From contig DAOUEW010000388.1 of NCBI GenBank assembly GCA_034430275.1, positions 1 through 17,951 of the forward strand: DNA of 17,951 nt, given 5' to 3'. A program made the position numbers and the translations under genes. Source of the DNA: JAUVXJ01 sp034430275 (lineage in GTDB: Bacteria; Chloroflexota; Anaerolineae; UBA7937; B3-Chlor). Positions 9,210 through 16,132 of this stretch are shown piece after piece (the first letter of the stretch is position 1; each line of letters opens with the position of its first letter). The notes under the pieces are model-generated. The model saw only the letters and a program-made list of their open reading frames with translations, did no database searches and was not told the DNA's origin.

Positions 9210-9920
9210 TCACCTGATCGGAACGAAGTCCTCTCCTGCGGGAGGTATCCCCAGAAAGACTACCCTGACATAATCCTGGGAAGTCCGACGTAACACCCTC
9301 ACATAGCCTTCGCGCGTCCTTCGTGCCGACACATACATCACCATGTTTGGGTCAAACATGGTCCTACTCACTGCGCTCAACCGCGCCCCAAGATCGATGT
9401 CCTCCGCAGAGAGCAGGGACGTGTCGAAGCCTCCGACCCTCCAGTAGTCACGCGTCCGTACTGCGAAGTTGTTGCCTATGATAACGCCCTTGCGAACGGT
9501 GTAGCTTAGTCGCGTCGCCGAGTTGCTTACATACTTGGCACCCCAGCGGTCGAAGATGTTCCCGTCGTGAACCAATATGGGCCCAGTCACCGCGCCCAGT
9601 GCCTCGTCGCTACGAAAGGCCCTGGCGATCTGTTCTAACCAGGTCGGCGGGGCGATGGTATCCGCATCCGTGCCGGCGATGATCTCACCCCTGGCCTCTT
9701 GGGCCCCTCTATGTCTCGCCCGACTCACACCCCTCTCTGGTTCATGTACGACCTTGACTCCGAACGCTCGTGCAATTTGAGAGGTCCGATCGGTACTTGC
9801 GTTGTCCACCACGATAATCTCATAGAGCTCCTGGGGGTAACTCTGCGCGCGGAGCGAAGCGAGGCACTGTGCGATATACTTTTCCTCGTTCAGCGCCGGT
9901 ACCGCGATTGATATGAACAT
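9210..9920 (-). CDS. Family 2 glycosyltransferase
   Basis: 236 residues. The sequence is a typical GT-A fold inverting glycosyltransferase: N-terminal SIAVPALNEEKYI (nucleotide-sugar binding), VVDNASTDRT near 37-46, the DxD-type metal site in GTDADT near 83-88, and LSAEDIDLGARL near 165-176 with the acidic ED pair. No transmembrane anchor is evident, so it is probably cytoplasmic and acts at the membrane face. The donor and acceptor cannot be inferred. It is the last gene of a four-gene cassette, starting 22 bp after the zinc-ribbon gene stop. The ribosome binding site (AGAGG) directly abuts the ATG, so translation may depend on coupling. The length suits compact GT2 enzymes. Confidence 0.88.
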   Translation of the reverse strand: MFISIAVPALNEEKYIAQCLASLRAQSYPQELYEIIVVDNASTDRTSQIARAFGVKVVHEPERGVSRARHRGAQEARGEIIAGTDADTIAPPTWLEQIARAFRSDEALGAVTGPILVHDGNIFDRWGAKYVSNSATRLSYTVRKGVIIGNNFAVRTRDYWRVGGFDTSLLSAEDIDLGARLSAVSRTMFDPNMVMYVSARRTREGYVRVLRRTSQDYVRVVFLGIPPAGEDFVPIR

Positions 9921-9942
9921 CCTCTACTGAAGCCTCATTGAG

Positions 9943-10680
9943 CTAGGGTTTGGTTCCATGAAGATAGTATGCGCCGAGCCAGCTGCTCAGGTGCTCGTAT
10001 ACCTTCTTCGAGTCCCCGAACAAGCCGGGGATTCCGGCAGCCGACCCATCAGCCAGATATGCTACCGTCAACCGGTGCTCTTCGTCATCGTTTTCGTATT
10101 GTATCCGTATCCATTTCCGTCTTCTGAGTGATAGCGTTACTGGCATGACGAATACGATGACAATGAACAGAGTATCAATGACGCCGAATTCGCCAGAAAT
10201 GTAGATTGCGGCAAGCACAAAGGCGAAGAAGGCGAAAAACCCCAGGATAGTACGCAAAGTAAGAACCTCCTCGATGAGATCCAGCCCAACAATGTTGGCG
10301 GCATCAATCTCAACTGTGAGGTGTTGGCCTTTGAAAGTGATCTTCTCCTGAGCTACCTCCAGGCGGCCCTCATCATCGCGCTCTCCACGGTCTCTCGAGC
10401 GATCGTCCACCTGCACTCTGTACCAGGCACTCGGTAAGGTAAACAGAGGGGCGCCCTCCATGGCCTCTCTTCGCTCCTTGAGACGCTCTATGGCTTCCTC
10501 GCCTATGGGAGCCCGCATAAGGCTCATGCCGCACTCGGTGCAGAAGACCGCATCGAGCGGGTTCCCACTCTCGCAATTGAGGCAGAGTTTCATCGTGAGT
10601 CCCGAACCAGTCTTTGGTCCCGGAGCTCCGCCCATGCTGGTCGGCCGACCGAGACATTGCTCCTCTTCAAAGTCGTGCAT
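9943..10680 (-). CDS. Zinc-ribbon membrane protein of unknown function
   Basis: 245 residues from ATG 10680. A zinc ribbon of the form CxxC-x10-CxxC uses C33, C36, C47 and C50. An acidic, basic-rich region follows, then a beta-rich segment (about 105-130) and a membrane hairpin of two helices (about 135-185, ILGFFAFFAFVLAAIYI and TLFIVIVFVMPVTLSL). A second beta-rich segment plus helix ends the protein (IRIQYENDDEEHRLTVAYLA ... SKKVYEHLSSWLG). The two halves flanking the hairpin look like one PH-type domain split by the membrane insertion, but this is inference. The start is 6 bp after the plsY-like stop, with GGAGG 11 bases upstream. The ATG at 10593 (MKLCLNC) would give a more typical zinc-ribbon N-terminus but has no clear ribosome binding site. 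No enzymatic residues are visible. Confidence 0.75.
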   Translation of the reverse strand: MHDFEEEQCLGRPTSMGGAPGPKTGSGLTMKLCLNCESGNPLDAVFCTECGMSLMRAPIGEEAIERLKERREAMEGAPLFTLPSAWYRVQVDDRSRDRGERDDEGRLEVAQEKITFKGQHLTVEIDAANIVGLDLIEEVLTLRTILGFFAFFAFVLAAIYISGEFGVIDTLFIVIVFVMPVTLSLRRRKWIRIQYENDDEEHRLTVAYLADGSAAGIPGLFGDSKKVYEHLSSWLGAYYLHGTKP

Positions 10681-10686
10681 GGCTGA

Positions 10687-11295
10687 TCACTTCCTCCGCG
10701 GCATAGTGAGAAAGGTCCTCAAGCCCGCCCACCGCTTCTTGATGATCAGATGGTCGTCCGTGTCCCGCTGGTGCGCAGTCATGAATAGCAGACAAAACAC
10801 CGCTCCCAAAAGCAGGAACCACCACGACCGCGTGAACAAGCCGATAATGATGGGCCCCGCCACGAGGTTGACGCGGGTGGCCAAAAAGGAACTGCCGGTG
10901 ACCAGCCTGACCAGGAGCCACAGCACCCCGATGCAGAGGGCACCGATCCAGGAGATGAGCAAGAGGGAGGTCCCCGCGATGGTGTTGCCACGGCCCCCGG
11001 CGCCTCGAAGCCAGAGGGGCCAGCGAGTGCCCGCGAAGGTGGCCAGCACAGCGAGTCCGACCCCGGCATCGCCGCCAGCCCAAGAGCGGGCCAGGCTGAC
11101 GGCCAGAACTGCCTTGACCGCCTCGGCCAGAAAGACCAGCACCCCTGCCCAACGAGCCACGCTGATGCCCACGTTCATCACGCCCACGTTGCCGCTACCT
11201 ACGTGGCGGAGGTCCCGTCCGGTAACCAGCTTGGCCACAATCCAGGCCACGGGTATGGAGCCGATCAAGTAGCTGACCGCGATCAGTACCACCAT
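10687..11295 (-). CDS. plsY: PlsY-like membrane acyltransferase (divergent glycerol-3-phosphate acyltransferase)
   Basis: 202 residues. The pattern is that of PlsY, the integral membrane enzyme that transfers an acyl group from acyl-phosphate to glycerol-3-phosphate, the first step of phospholipid synthesis. The N-terminus SYLIGSIPVAW is classic. GSGNVGVMN at 33-41 corresponds to the family motif GSGNxGATN. The second family motif (GHxxPVFLxFxGGKGVAT) is strongly altered here: GTRWPLWLRGAGGRGN at 89-104, with His replaced by Thr and GGKGVAT by GGRGNTI. The third motif may be HQRDTDDH near the C-terminus. About five membrane helices are present. ATG 11295 was chosen because it overlaps the stop of the upstream gene by one base (TGATG), a sign of translational coupling; the longer reading from 11499 would lie inside the upstream gene. 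It may be a paralogue acting on a different acceptor. Confidence 0.78.
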   Translation of the reverse strand: MVVLIAVSYLIGSIPVAWIVAKLVTGRDLRHVGSGNVGVMNVGISVARWAGVLVFLAEAVKAVLAVSLARSWAGGDAGVGLAVLATFAGTRWPLWLRGAGGRGNTIAGTSLLLISWIGALCIGVLWLLVRLVTGSSFLATRVNLVAGPIIIGLFTRSWWFLLLGAVFCLLFMTAHQRDTDDHLIIKKRWAGLRTFLTMPRRK

Positions 11296-14200
11296 CACGC
11301 GCCTTGCTCTGCCTCCAGATAGACGATGCCCCGGTTGCCGTCGACTGTGATACTCTGATACTCTGGCACGAGCGTCGTGGCACCCGACACTCCCATCACC
11401 GCTGGAATCCCGTACTCCCGCGCCACGATAGCGCCGTGCGACAGCATGCCGCCCACCTCCGTCACCACGCCGCCTGCCATGGCGAAGAGAGGGGTCCACA
11501 CCGGGTTGGTCAACGGCGCCACCAGGATCTCGCCATTCTGCAGCTCGCCAAACTCCTCCGGGCCATGGATGACGCGGGCCAAACCGGTAGCCAGGCCCGG
11601 GCTGGCCGCCAACCCTGCCGCTTGCCCCTCCTCCAGACGGGCGGCCTCCCGACCTTCGGCACGGAACTCCTCGCCTCCGCGGATGATGTCAGGCCATGCA
11701 CGACTCCTGTTGGACTCAAACTCAGCCCGCCGCTCTACCACCAGATCACGCATCGAGCGGGGTGACCGGGCCAAGTCCGCCGCCTCGTCGACGCTCAAGA
11801 AGAAGATATCCTCCGGCTTAGCGACGAGGCCCCGCTCCGTCCAGCGCCGCCCCAGCTCCAGCAGCATCTTGCGGAAGGGTGGAAAAACGCGCGTCAGTTC
11901 GAAGTGCATGGTGTCCCGTTCTCGGGTGTGGATCTGTGTGTGCTTCAGAGCCCAGCGGAAGGCCGGCGAGACGAGGAAGCGACCGCGAAGATCCCTGGCC
12001 AGTCTTGTCTTCACCACCTGCATCAATTCCTCGCGCTCCTTTGCCAGCCGCGCCTGCTGCCTGTGCGGGCTGTGCGCCTCGTCGGTGTCGAGGTAGCCGC
12101 GCACGAAGCTGAACACCGGCGACGGATCCTCTACCCAGGTGGGGTACAAGATGTCCATCCGGATCTCCCGATGGCCGTACTCGCCCAGGAATCGTTCGAG
12201 TTCGTTGAGGAAGTCTCGTCCTTCCTGGGCCTTCTCCAGGACTGTCCTCACCTCTCCCTCGTCGCACCTCCGCAGCAAACCACTGACGGTGGGCGAGGAT
12301 TTGGCTTTCTGCGCCAGGTCCCACAAGGCCTTGTTCGTCTCCATGGTGGCGTTCCCAGTCACGCCAGAGATCAGCTTGATACGCATCTCCTGGGTGCCCT
12401 CCTCGAAGTACGGCTCCAGCAGGCGGCCTAGCCCCTCGTAGGTCCTGTTACAGAGGGAGATCATCAGAAAGTCGTAGTTCAACAACCGGCTGACCGTGCC
12501 GAAGATCAGTTCCCGTATACAAGCAACTATCTCCTCGTCGGAAATCGTGTCCAACGGAAGGGCCGCCACTTCTGCCACCTCCGCCCGGTAGCGAGACACC
12601 CAATGTGGCAGTTGGTTGGGGAAGGTGACCATGAAGCGCAGGAATTGAGCTGCCACCCGCAGGTAGGGCAGATTCAGACTGCCGCGAGGTCCCTCTTCAT
12701 AGCGTGTAAAGGGGTTGACGATCTGAGCTACCATCTGCTCGCGTATCCAAGGCGGAAGGGGCTCCAGCGCCTGCGCGATGTAGTCACGGTTGAAGTACGG
12801 TTGGTTGTAGAAGACCTTCACGGCCTCTTTCCCTTCAGGTGGCTGGAGACCCAAGGTCTTGAAGGTGTAGTCCAGCATTCTGTGCAATAGGGCCTGGATC
12901 GCCGAACCGAAGAAAGGGGTGAGCGGGTCGGCGAACAGTTCGATGAACATGGTCCGGTTGTATTCGGTGGGCGCGGCTGTGTCCGGCGCGAAGGTGGCAC
13001 GCAAAGGGGTGGTTATGGGCCGTGACTGAAGCAAGTAGAGGCGTCCCTGGGCATAGGCCCATTCGATGTCCTGTGGTGTCTGATAGTGATTCTCGACGCG
13101 GCGGCCCATGGCCCCGAGCTCCGCTAGCTGATCGTCGGAGAGGGCTGGTATCTCTCTCTGCTCGGGTGGCGTCTCCCGCTCCACCGTGCCACCTTCCCTC
13201 GCGTACTCGATGACCCGGTCCTTGCTCGCAATCTGCCGGGACACGATGAGGCCGTCGTCCTTGCGGACGGTGAAGGTGTCCGGGGTCACCAGTCCGGAGA
13301 CGATGGCCTCTCCGAGGCCCCAACTGGCGTTGATCACGGCCTCCTCGCGGCTGCCAGTCATGGGGTTGGCCGTGAACAGAATCCCCGAAATCTCGGAGTC
13401 GATCATGGACTGCACCACCACTGCCAGATACACTTTGTGGTGGTCGAAACCCTGCTGGGCACGATAGGTCACCGCTCGTGCGGTCCACAGTGAGGCCCAG
13501 CAGCGCTTGACGCATTCCGACAACTCGTCACACCCGCAGACGTTCAGATACGTGTCCTGCTGGCCCGCGAAAGAAGCGGTGGGCAGGTCTTCGGCTGTGG
13601 CCGACGAACGCACGGCCACCGGGACGTGAGATACGTCCGACTTCCCCAGTTCCCTGGCCAGTCGGTGGTAGGCGTCCTCCAACTGCCCTGCGATATCTGG
13701 TGGGACCTCATGCTGGGTGAAAAGGTCTCGGATACGGGCCGAGTTGACCTCCACGTCGGCGGGGTCGTCCTGACTGGTCTCGGCCAGGATATCTCGGATA
13801 GGGTCATCCAGCTGTGCCTTCCGGATGAAGTCGCGATAAGCCTGGGCGCAGAGGCAGAATCCCGGCGGCACCGGTAGGCCAGCGGCGACCATCTCACCCA
13901 GGTTGGCGGCCTTTCCTCCGACCAGGCCTACGTCGGAGGCGCGTACTTCGTCAAACCAACGCACGTAGGACATCGTTCCGCCTCCCTCCCCATTCCTGAA
14001 TACCCTACCAAGGGGAGCGTCGGATTCGCCTGCTGGCGGGTACGCTTGCCTGCGACGAAGCCGCTCCATGAGAAGCACGATTCCGCCCGCGAGGGGAGCA
14101 GCGAACAAGCTGCCAAGAAGGAGAAACGCGAGCCGCTGCTCTTCGGCTTCGGTGCCCGCAGCGCTGAAGGCCAACGAGAAGTAACACAGGCCAGCAAACA

Positions 14201-14729
14201 GCCATGCAGCAGCCACAGCGACGCTGGTCAGAAGCCCCGCGGCAAGGGGCAGTGCCCACTTGCGACGCGGCAGCCTGTGCGTGGCGCTCGCGCGGCGCCT
14301 CGCGCCGGACCACAGCATCCACGCGCCCAGACCCGCGAGAATGACGCCGAAAAGAGATGTCGCAAGGTCAGGTAGCAGGTGAGGTAGCGCCTCTAGAGCC
14401 CCCGCAGGAGGCGGCAACACCAACACCTCGAAGAGCAAAGGGAGTGAATAGACCATCGGCGGCACGCCCAAAACGACCAAGACTCCGCCCCATACGAATC
14501 TGGTCATCCGACCGCGTTGCGCTGTGCTCCAGTCACTCCTCCACCTGCCCGCACCGGACGACACCATCCACGCACCCAGACCGGTGTTAACGATAGCGCC
14601 GAATAGAGGGATCAGAAGGATCAGGAGCTCTCCCCCAAACGGCCACGCCACCTCGAACAGGAAAAGCGAAACAAACGTCGCTGGCACACCGAAACCCAGC
14701 AAGACCCAGCCCCACATGAACCTAGCCAT
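11295..14729 (-). CDS. RPH-type PEP-utilising phosphotransferase (ATP-grasp + His domain) fused to an N-terminal membrane module
   Basis: 1144 residues from ATG 14729 (AAGGAGG 8 bases upstream). Residues 1-252 are membrane helices, including a duplicated unit. From M253 an enzyme of about 892 residues follows. Its ATP-grasp domain spans about 253-575 (LVGGKAANLGEM, AVRSSATAEDLPTASFAGQ with R374, LLQSRPITT). A helical middle domain follows (about 580-1030, ending near EDIFFLSVDEA). The C-terminal swivelling His domain contains GGMLSHGAIVAREYGIPAVMG with the phosphorylatable His1098. The ATP-grasp/middle/His order with nothing after the His domain matches rifampin phosphotransferase; PEP synthase has a TIM barrel after the His domain and this protein has none. 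Such enzymes move the beta-phosphate of ATP through the His to an acceptor; the acceptor here is unknown. A strong internal ribosome binding site before M253 means a soluble short form starting at 13973 is also likely. Confidence 0.85.
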   Translation of the reverse strand: MARFMWGWVLLGFGVPATFVSLFLFEVAWPFGGELLILLIPLFGAIVNTGLGAWMVSSGAGRWRSDWSTAQRGRMTRFVWGGVLVVLGVPPMVYSLPLLFEVLVLPPPAGALEALPHLLPDLATSLFGVILAGLGAWMLWSGARRRASATHRLPRRKWALPLAAGLLTSVAVAAAWLFAGLCYFSLAFSAAGTEAEEQRLAFLLLGSLFAAPLAGGIVLLMERLRRRQAYPPAGESDAPLGRVFRNGEGGGTMSYVRWFDEVRASDVGLVGGKAANLGEMVAAGLPVPPGFCLCAQAYRDFIRKAQLDDPIRDILAETSQDDPADVEVNSARIRDLFTQHEVPPDIAGQLEDAYHRLARELGKSDVSHVPVAVRSSATAEDLPTASFAGQQDTYLNVCGCDELSECVKRCWASLWTARAVTYRAQQGFDHHKVYLAVVVQSMIDSEISGILFTANPMTGSREEAVINASWGLGEAIVSGLVTPDTFTVRKDDGLIVSRQIASKDRVIEYAREGGTVERETPPEQREIPALSDDQLAELGAMGRRVENHYQTPQDIEWAYAQGRLYLLQSRPITTPLRATFAPDTAAPTEYNRTMFIELFADPLTPFFGSAIQALLHRMLDYTFKTLGLQPPEGKEAVKVFYNQPYFNRDYIAQALEPLPPWIREQMVAQIVNPFTRYEEGPRGSLNLPYLRVAAQFLRFMVTFPNQLPHWVSRYRAEVAEVAALPLDTISDEEIVACIRELIFGTVSRLLNYDFLMISLCNRTYEGLGRLLEPYFEEGTQEMRIKLISGVTGNATMETNKALWDLAQKAKSSPTVSGLLRRCDEGEVRTVLEKAQEGRDFLNELERFLGEYGHREIRMDILYPTWVEDPSPVFSFVRGYLDTDEAHSPHRQQARLAKEREELMQVVKTRLARDLRGRFLVSPAFRWALKHTQIHTRERDTMHFELTRVFPPFRKMLLELGRRWTERGLVAKPEDIFFLSVDEAADLARSPRSMRDLVVERRAEFESNRSRAWPDIIRGGEEFRAEGREAARLEEGQAAGLAASPGLATGLARVIHGPEEFGELQNGEILVAPLTNPVWTPLFAMAGGVVTEVGGMLSHGAIVAREYGIPAVMGVSGATTLVPEYQSITVDGNRGIVYLEAEQGA
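13981..13990 (-). promoter_or_regulatory. Strong internal ribosome binding site before the phosphotransferase domain
   Basis: Read on the minus strand, GGGAGGGAGG ends 7 bases before ATG 13973-13971 (start of MSYVRWFDEV). It lies inside the coding frame, where it encodes the Gly/Glu-rich linker GEGGG. Conventional domain starts for this enzyme family coincide with this ATG, so the 892-residue enzyme may be made independently of the membrane module. Confidence 0.65.
14268..14729 (-). repeat. In-frame tandem duplication of a two-helix membrane unit
   Basis: Two related units lie head to tail within the N-terminal module. Residues 1-74 begin MARFMWGWVLLGFGVP and contain GLGAWMVSSGA. Residues 75 to about 154 begin MTRFVWGGVLVVLGVP and contain GLGAWMLWSGA. 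Each has two hydrophobic helices and ends in an Arg-rich loop. The second copy carries about ten extra residues in its middle loop. Confidence 0.75.
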
Positions 14730-14915
14730 CCGATCATCCTCCTTTCCCTCTCAATCCTCCTCTGGTGTTGAAGAAGCCTTCACCTTCAGTCTGCCACGAT
14801 GGTCTCAAGCTGCTCTCGAACGAGTCACAACTCGCTGGACACGGGCTATCCTTCCCAACGGATCGCCCAGACTGCGAGAGATAGGTTGGCGCCCGTGCAA
14901 CTGCCGATAGCTCCA

Positions 14916-14933
14916 CAGGGCTTCAGCGCCCTG
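14916..14933 (-). terminator. Small hairpin after the TPR lipoprotein gene
   Basis: A 6-bp perfect stem CAGGGC/GCCCTG with a 6-base loop begins 5 bases past the TGA/TAG region of the lipoprotein gene. No T-run follows on the minus strand, so it is at best a weak or factor-dependent terminator. Confidence 0.3.
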
Positions 14934-14938
14934 GCGCG

Positions 14939-16009
14939 CTAGCCAATCTGCCCCTCCAACCATTCGATCTTCTCCTCGATGGTCTGCCGATCCGAGGCCT
15001 CTGGACTAAGCTGGAGGTACCTTTGGTAGTCATCCAGGGCGGCTTGGTAGTTGCCCATTGCCAGATGGACATCGCCTCGGCCTCTGTAGGACGCAGCCTG
15101 CTCCGGATCGAGAGATAAGGCGATGGTGAAGTGGTCCAACGCTTCCTGGTAACGTTCTAGTTTGTAGTAGACGAGCGCCAAGGTGTCGTGACTAGCGGCA
15201 TCGGGATCCAGCTCCACGGAGCGCAGAGCATACCCCAGGGCCTCGTCGTAGTTCCTCTCCAGGTCGTATGCCAGAGTCCAGGCCAGATTGTTGTAGGCGT
15301 CGGCGAAGTCGGGGTCCAGGCGAATGGCCTCCCTGTAGTCGTCAACGGCCTTCTCATAGTCGCCCAGCTCGTAGTAGGCGATGCCCCGGAGGTAGTAGGT
15401 CGGCGGGTGACCAGGAGCGACCCTGATCACCTGGGTGAAGTCTGCGATGGCGTCCTCGTAATGGCGCAGACGGAGATGGGCAACCGCCCGACGGTGGTAA
15501 GCTGGCGGGTAGGTAGGATCAAGGCGAATGGACTCGGTGCAGTCAGCTATGACCTGCTCGTACTCCCGCAGAGCATCGTAGGCAGCCGCACGGTTGTAGT
15601 ACACTAAGGCGTTGTTGGGGTCGAGGCGAATGGCCTCAGTGAAGTCGGCGATGGCCTCTTCGTACTCGCCCCCCTCGTAGTGGGCAAGCCCCTGGTCGTT
15701 GTACTCCTCGGCGCTACTGGCCTCCGTGATGGGTGCAGGTGTCGGGGGGACCGGTGTTGGTGCAAGCGTATCAGGTTCGGGTGTCGGTGTGGGTGGGACC
15801 AGCGTTGGTGTGGGTGGTTCAGGTGTTGGCGTCGGTGGGACAGGTGTGGGCGTAGGAGGCTTTGGCGTGGCCGTCGGAGACACAGGTGTCGGCATAGGCG
15901 GTTCAGGCGTGGCGGTTGGTGGGCTTGTTCCCTGGCCGCACCCCACTGCCAACAGTAGAGTCACACCCAACGCCATGACTATTGCTGGCCACCTCAGTCT
16001 GCGAATCAT
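14939..16009 (-). CDS. TPR-repeat lipoprotein with Pro/Thr-rich stalk
   Basis: 356 residues. The signal peptide is of the lipoprotein type: basic MIRRLRW, a hydrophobic core, then AVGC with Cys24 as the lipidation site. Residues 29-94 are a Pro/Thr-rich stalk with repeating PTPTPEPP/PVPPT units. Seven tetratricopeptide repeats of 33-36 residues follow from about 100 to 338. Most have the canonical pattern (YEEAIADFTEAIRLDPN), and the fifth carries a two-residue insertion. A capping helix ends the protein. TPR arrays are protein-binding scaffolds; here it should sit on the outer face of the membrane. The ribosome binding site is strong (GGAGGTG, 4 bases upstream). The gene stands alone or follows the membrane protein at 16125 after 115 bp of possible regulatory DNA. 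No enzymatic function is indicated. Confidence 0.93.
   Translation of the reverse strand: MIRRLRWPAIVMALGVTLLLAVGCGQGTSPPTATPEPPMPTPVSPTATPKPPTPTPVPPTPTPEPPTPTLVPPTPTPEPDTLAPTPVPPTPAPITEASSAEEYNDQGLAHYEGGEYEEAIADFTEAIRLDPNNALVYYNRAAAYDALREYEQVIADCTESIRLDPTYPPAYHRRAVAHLRLRHYEDAIADFTQVIRVAPGHPPTYYLRGIAYYELGDYEKAVDDYREAIRLDPDFADAYNNLAWTLAYDLERNYDEALGYALRSVELDPDAASHDTLALVYYKLERYQEALDHFTIALSLDPEQAASYRGRGDVHLAMGNYQAALDDYQRYLQLSPEASDRQTIEEKIEWLEGQIG
15728..15925 (-). repeat. Low-complexity repeat encoding the Pro/Thr stalk
   Basis: About 200 bp of short imperfect repeats (GGTGTNGGTGTGGGTGG-like on the plus strand) encode residues 29-94 of the lipoprotein. Such tracts can expand or contract by slippage. 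The reverse strand yields a spurious Gly/Val-rich ORF. Confidence 0.8.
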
Positions 16010-16019
16010 CGTTCACCTC

Positions 16020-16074
16020 CCTGCTAGACCGCAGTCCTTTGTATGCTGATGATCTACGGCAACAGTCTAGCAGG
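16020..16074 (-). promoter_or_regulatory. Inverted repeat touching the lipoprotein ribosome binding site
   Basis: CCTGCTAGAC at 16020-16029 and GTCTAGCAGG at 16065-16074 form a perfect 10-bp inverted repeat with a 35-base loop. Two more matches within the next four bases bring it to 12 of 14. In the mRNA the 3' arm abuts the GGAGG at 16016-16020, so the hairpin could occlude the ribosome. Alternatively it is a protein-binding operator. Confidence 0.45.
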
Positions 16075-16077
16075 TGG

Positions 16078-16132
16078 GTCTCAAGAAAGGGTCAAACCGT
16101 CTCCCTACCGGTCTCAAAAGAAGCTCAAATCA
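16078..16132 (-). promoter_or_regulatory. Five 11-bp phased units with TCAAA cores upstream of the lipoprotein gene
   Basis: On the plus strand, units begin at 16078 (GTCTCAAGAAA), 16089 (GGGTCAAACCG), 16100 (degenerate), 16111 (GTCTCAAAAGA) and 16122 (AGCTCAAATCA). Four of the five carry TCAAR at the same position. Exact 11-bp phasing places them on one helix face, as in tandem sites for OmpR/PhoB-type response regulators. The last unit overlaps the stop codon of the upstream gene. Confidence 0.35.

Noticed and set aside
10460..11272. 270-codon plus-strand ORF
   Set aside because: It is antisense to the zinc-ribbon and PlsY-like genes and is rich in Ser/Arg/Pro, as expected of a shadow frame.
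10687..11499. 270-residue version of the PlsY-like protein
   Set aside because: The extra N-terminal 68 codons lie inside the phosphotransferase gene and read as Arg/Gly-rich shadow sequence; the overlapping TGATG start is better.
11295..13973. PEP synthase or pyruvate phosphate dikinase
   Set aside because: The His domain is C-terminal and the PEP/pyruvate-binding barrel is missing, which fits the RPH type better.
15699..16049. Gly/Val-rich plus-strand ORF
   Set aside because: It is the reverse complement of the Pro/Thr stalk repeats of the lipoprotein.
16078..16132. CRISPR array
   Set aside because: The units are only 11 bp, degenerate and directly adjacent, with no spacers and no cas genes nearby.
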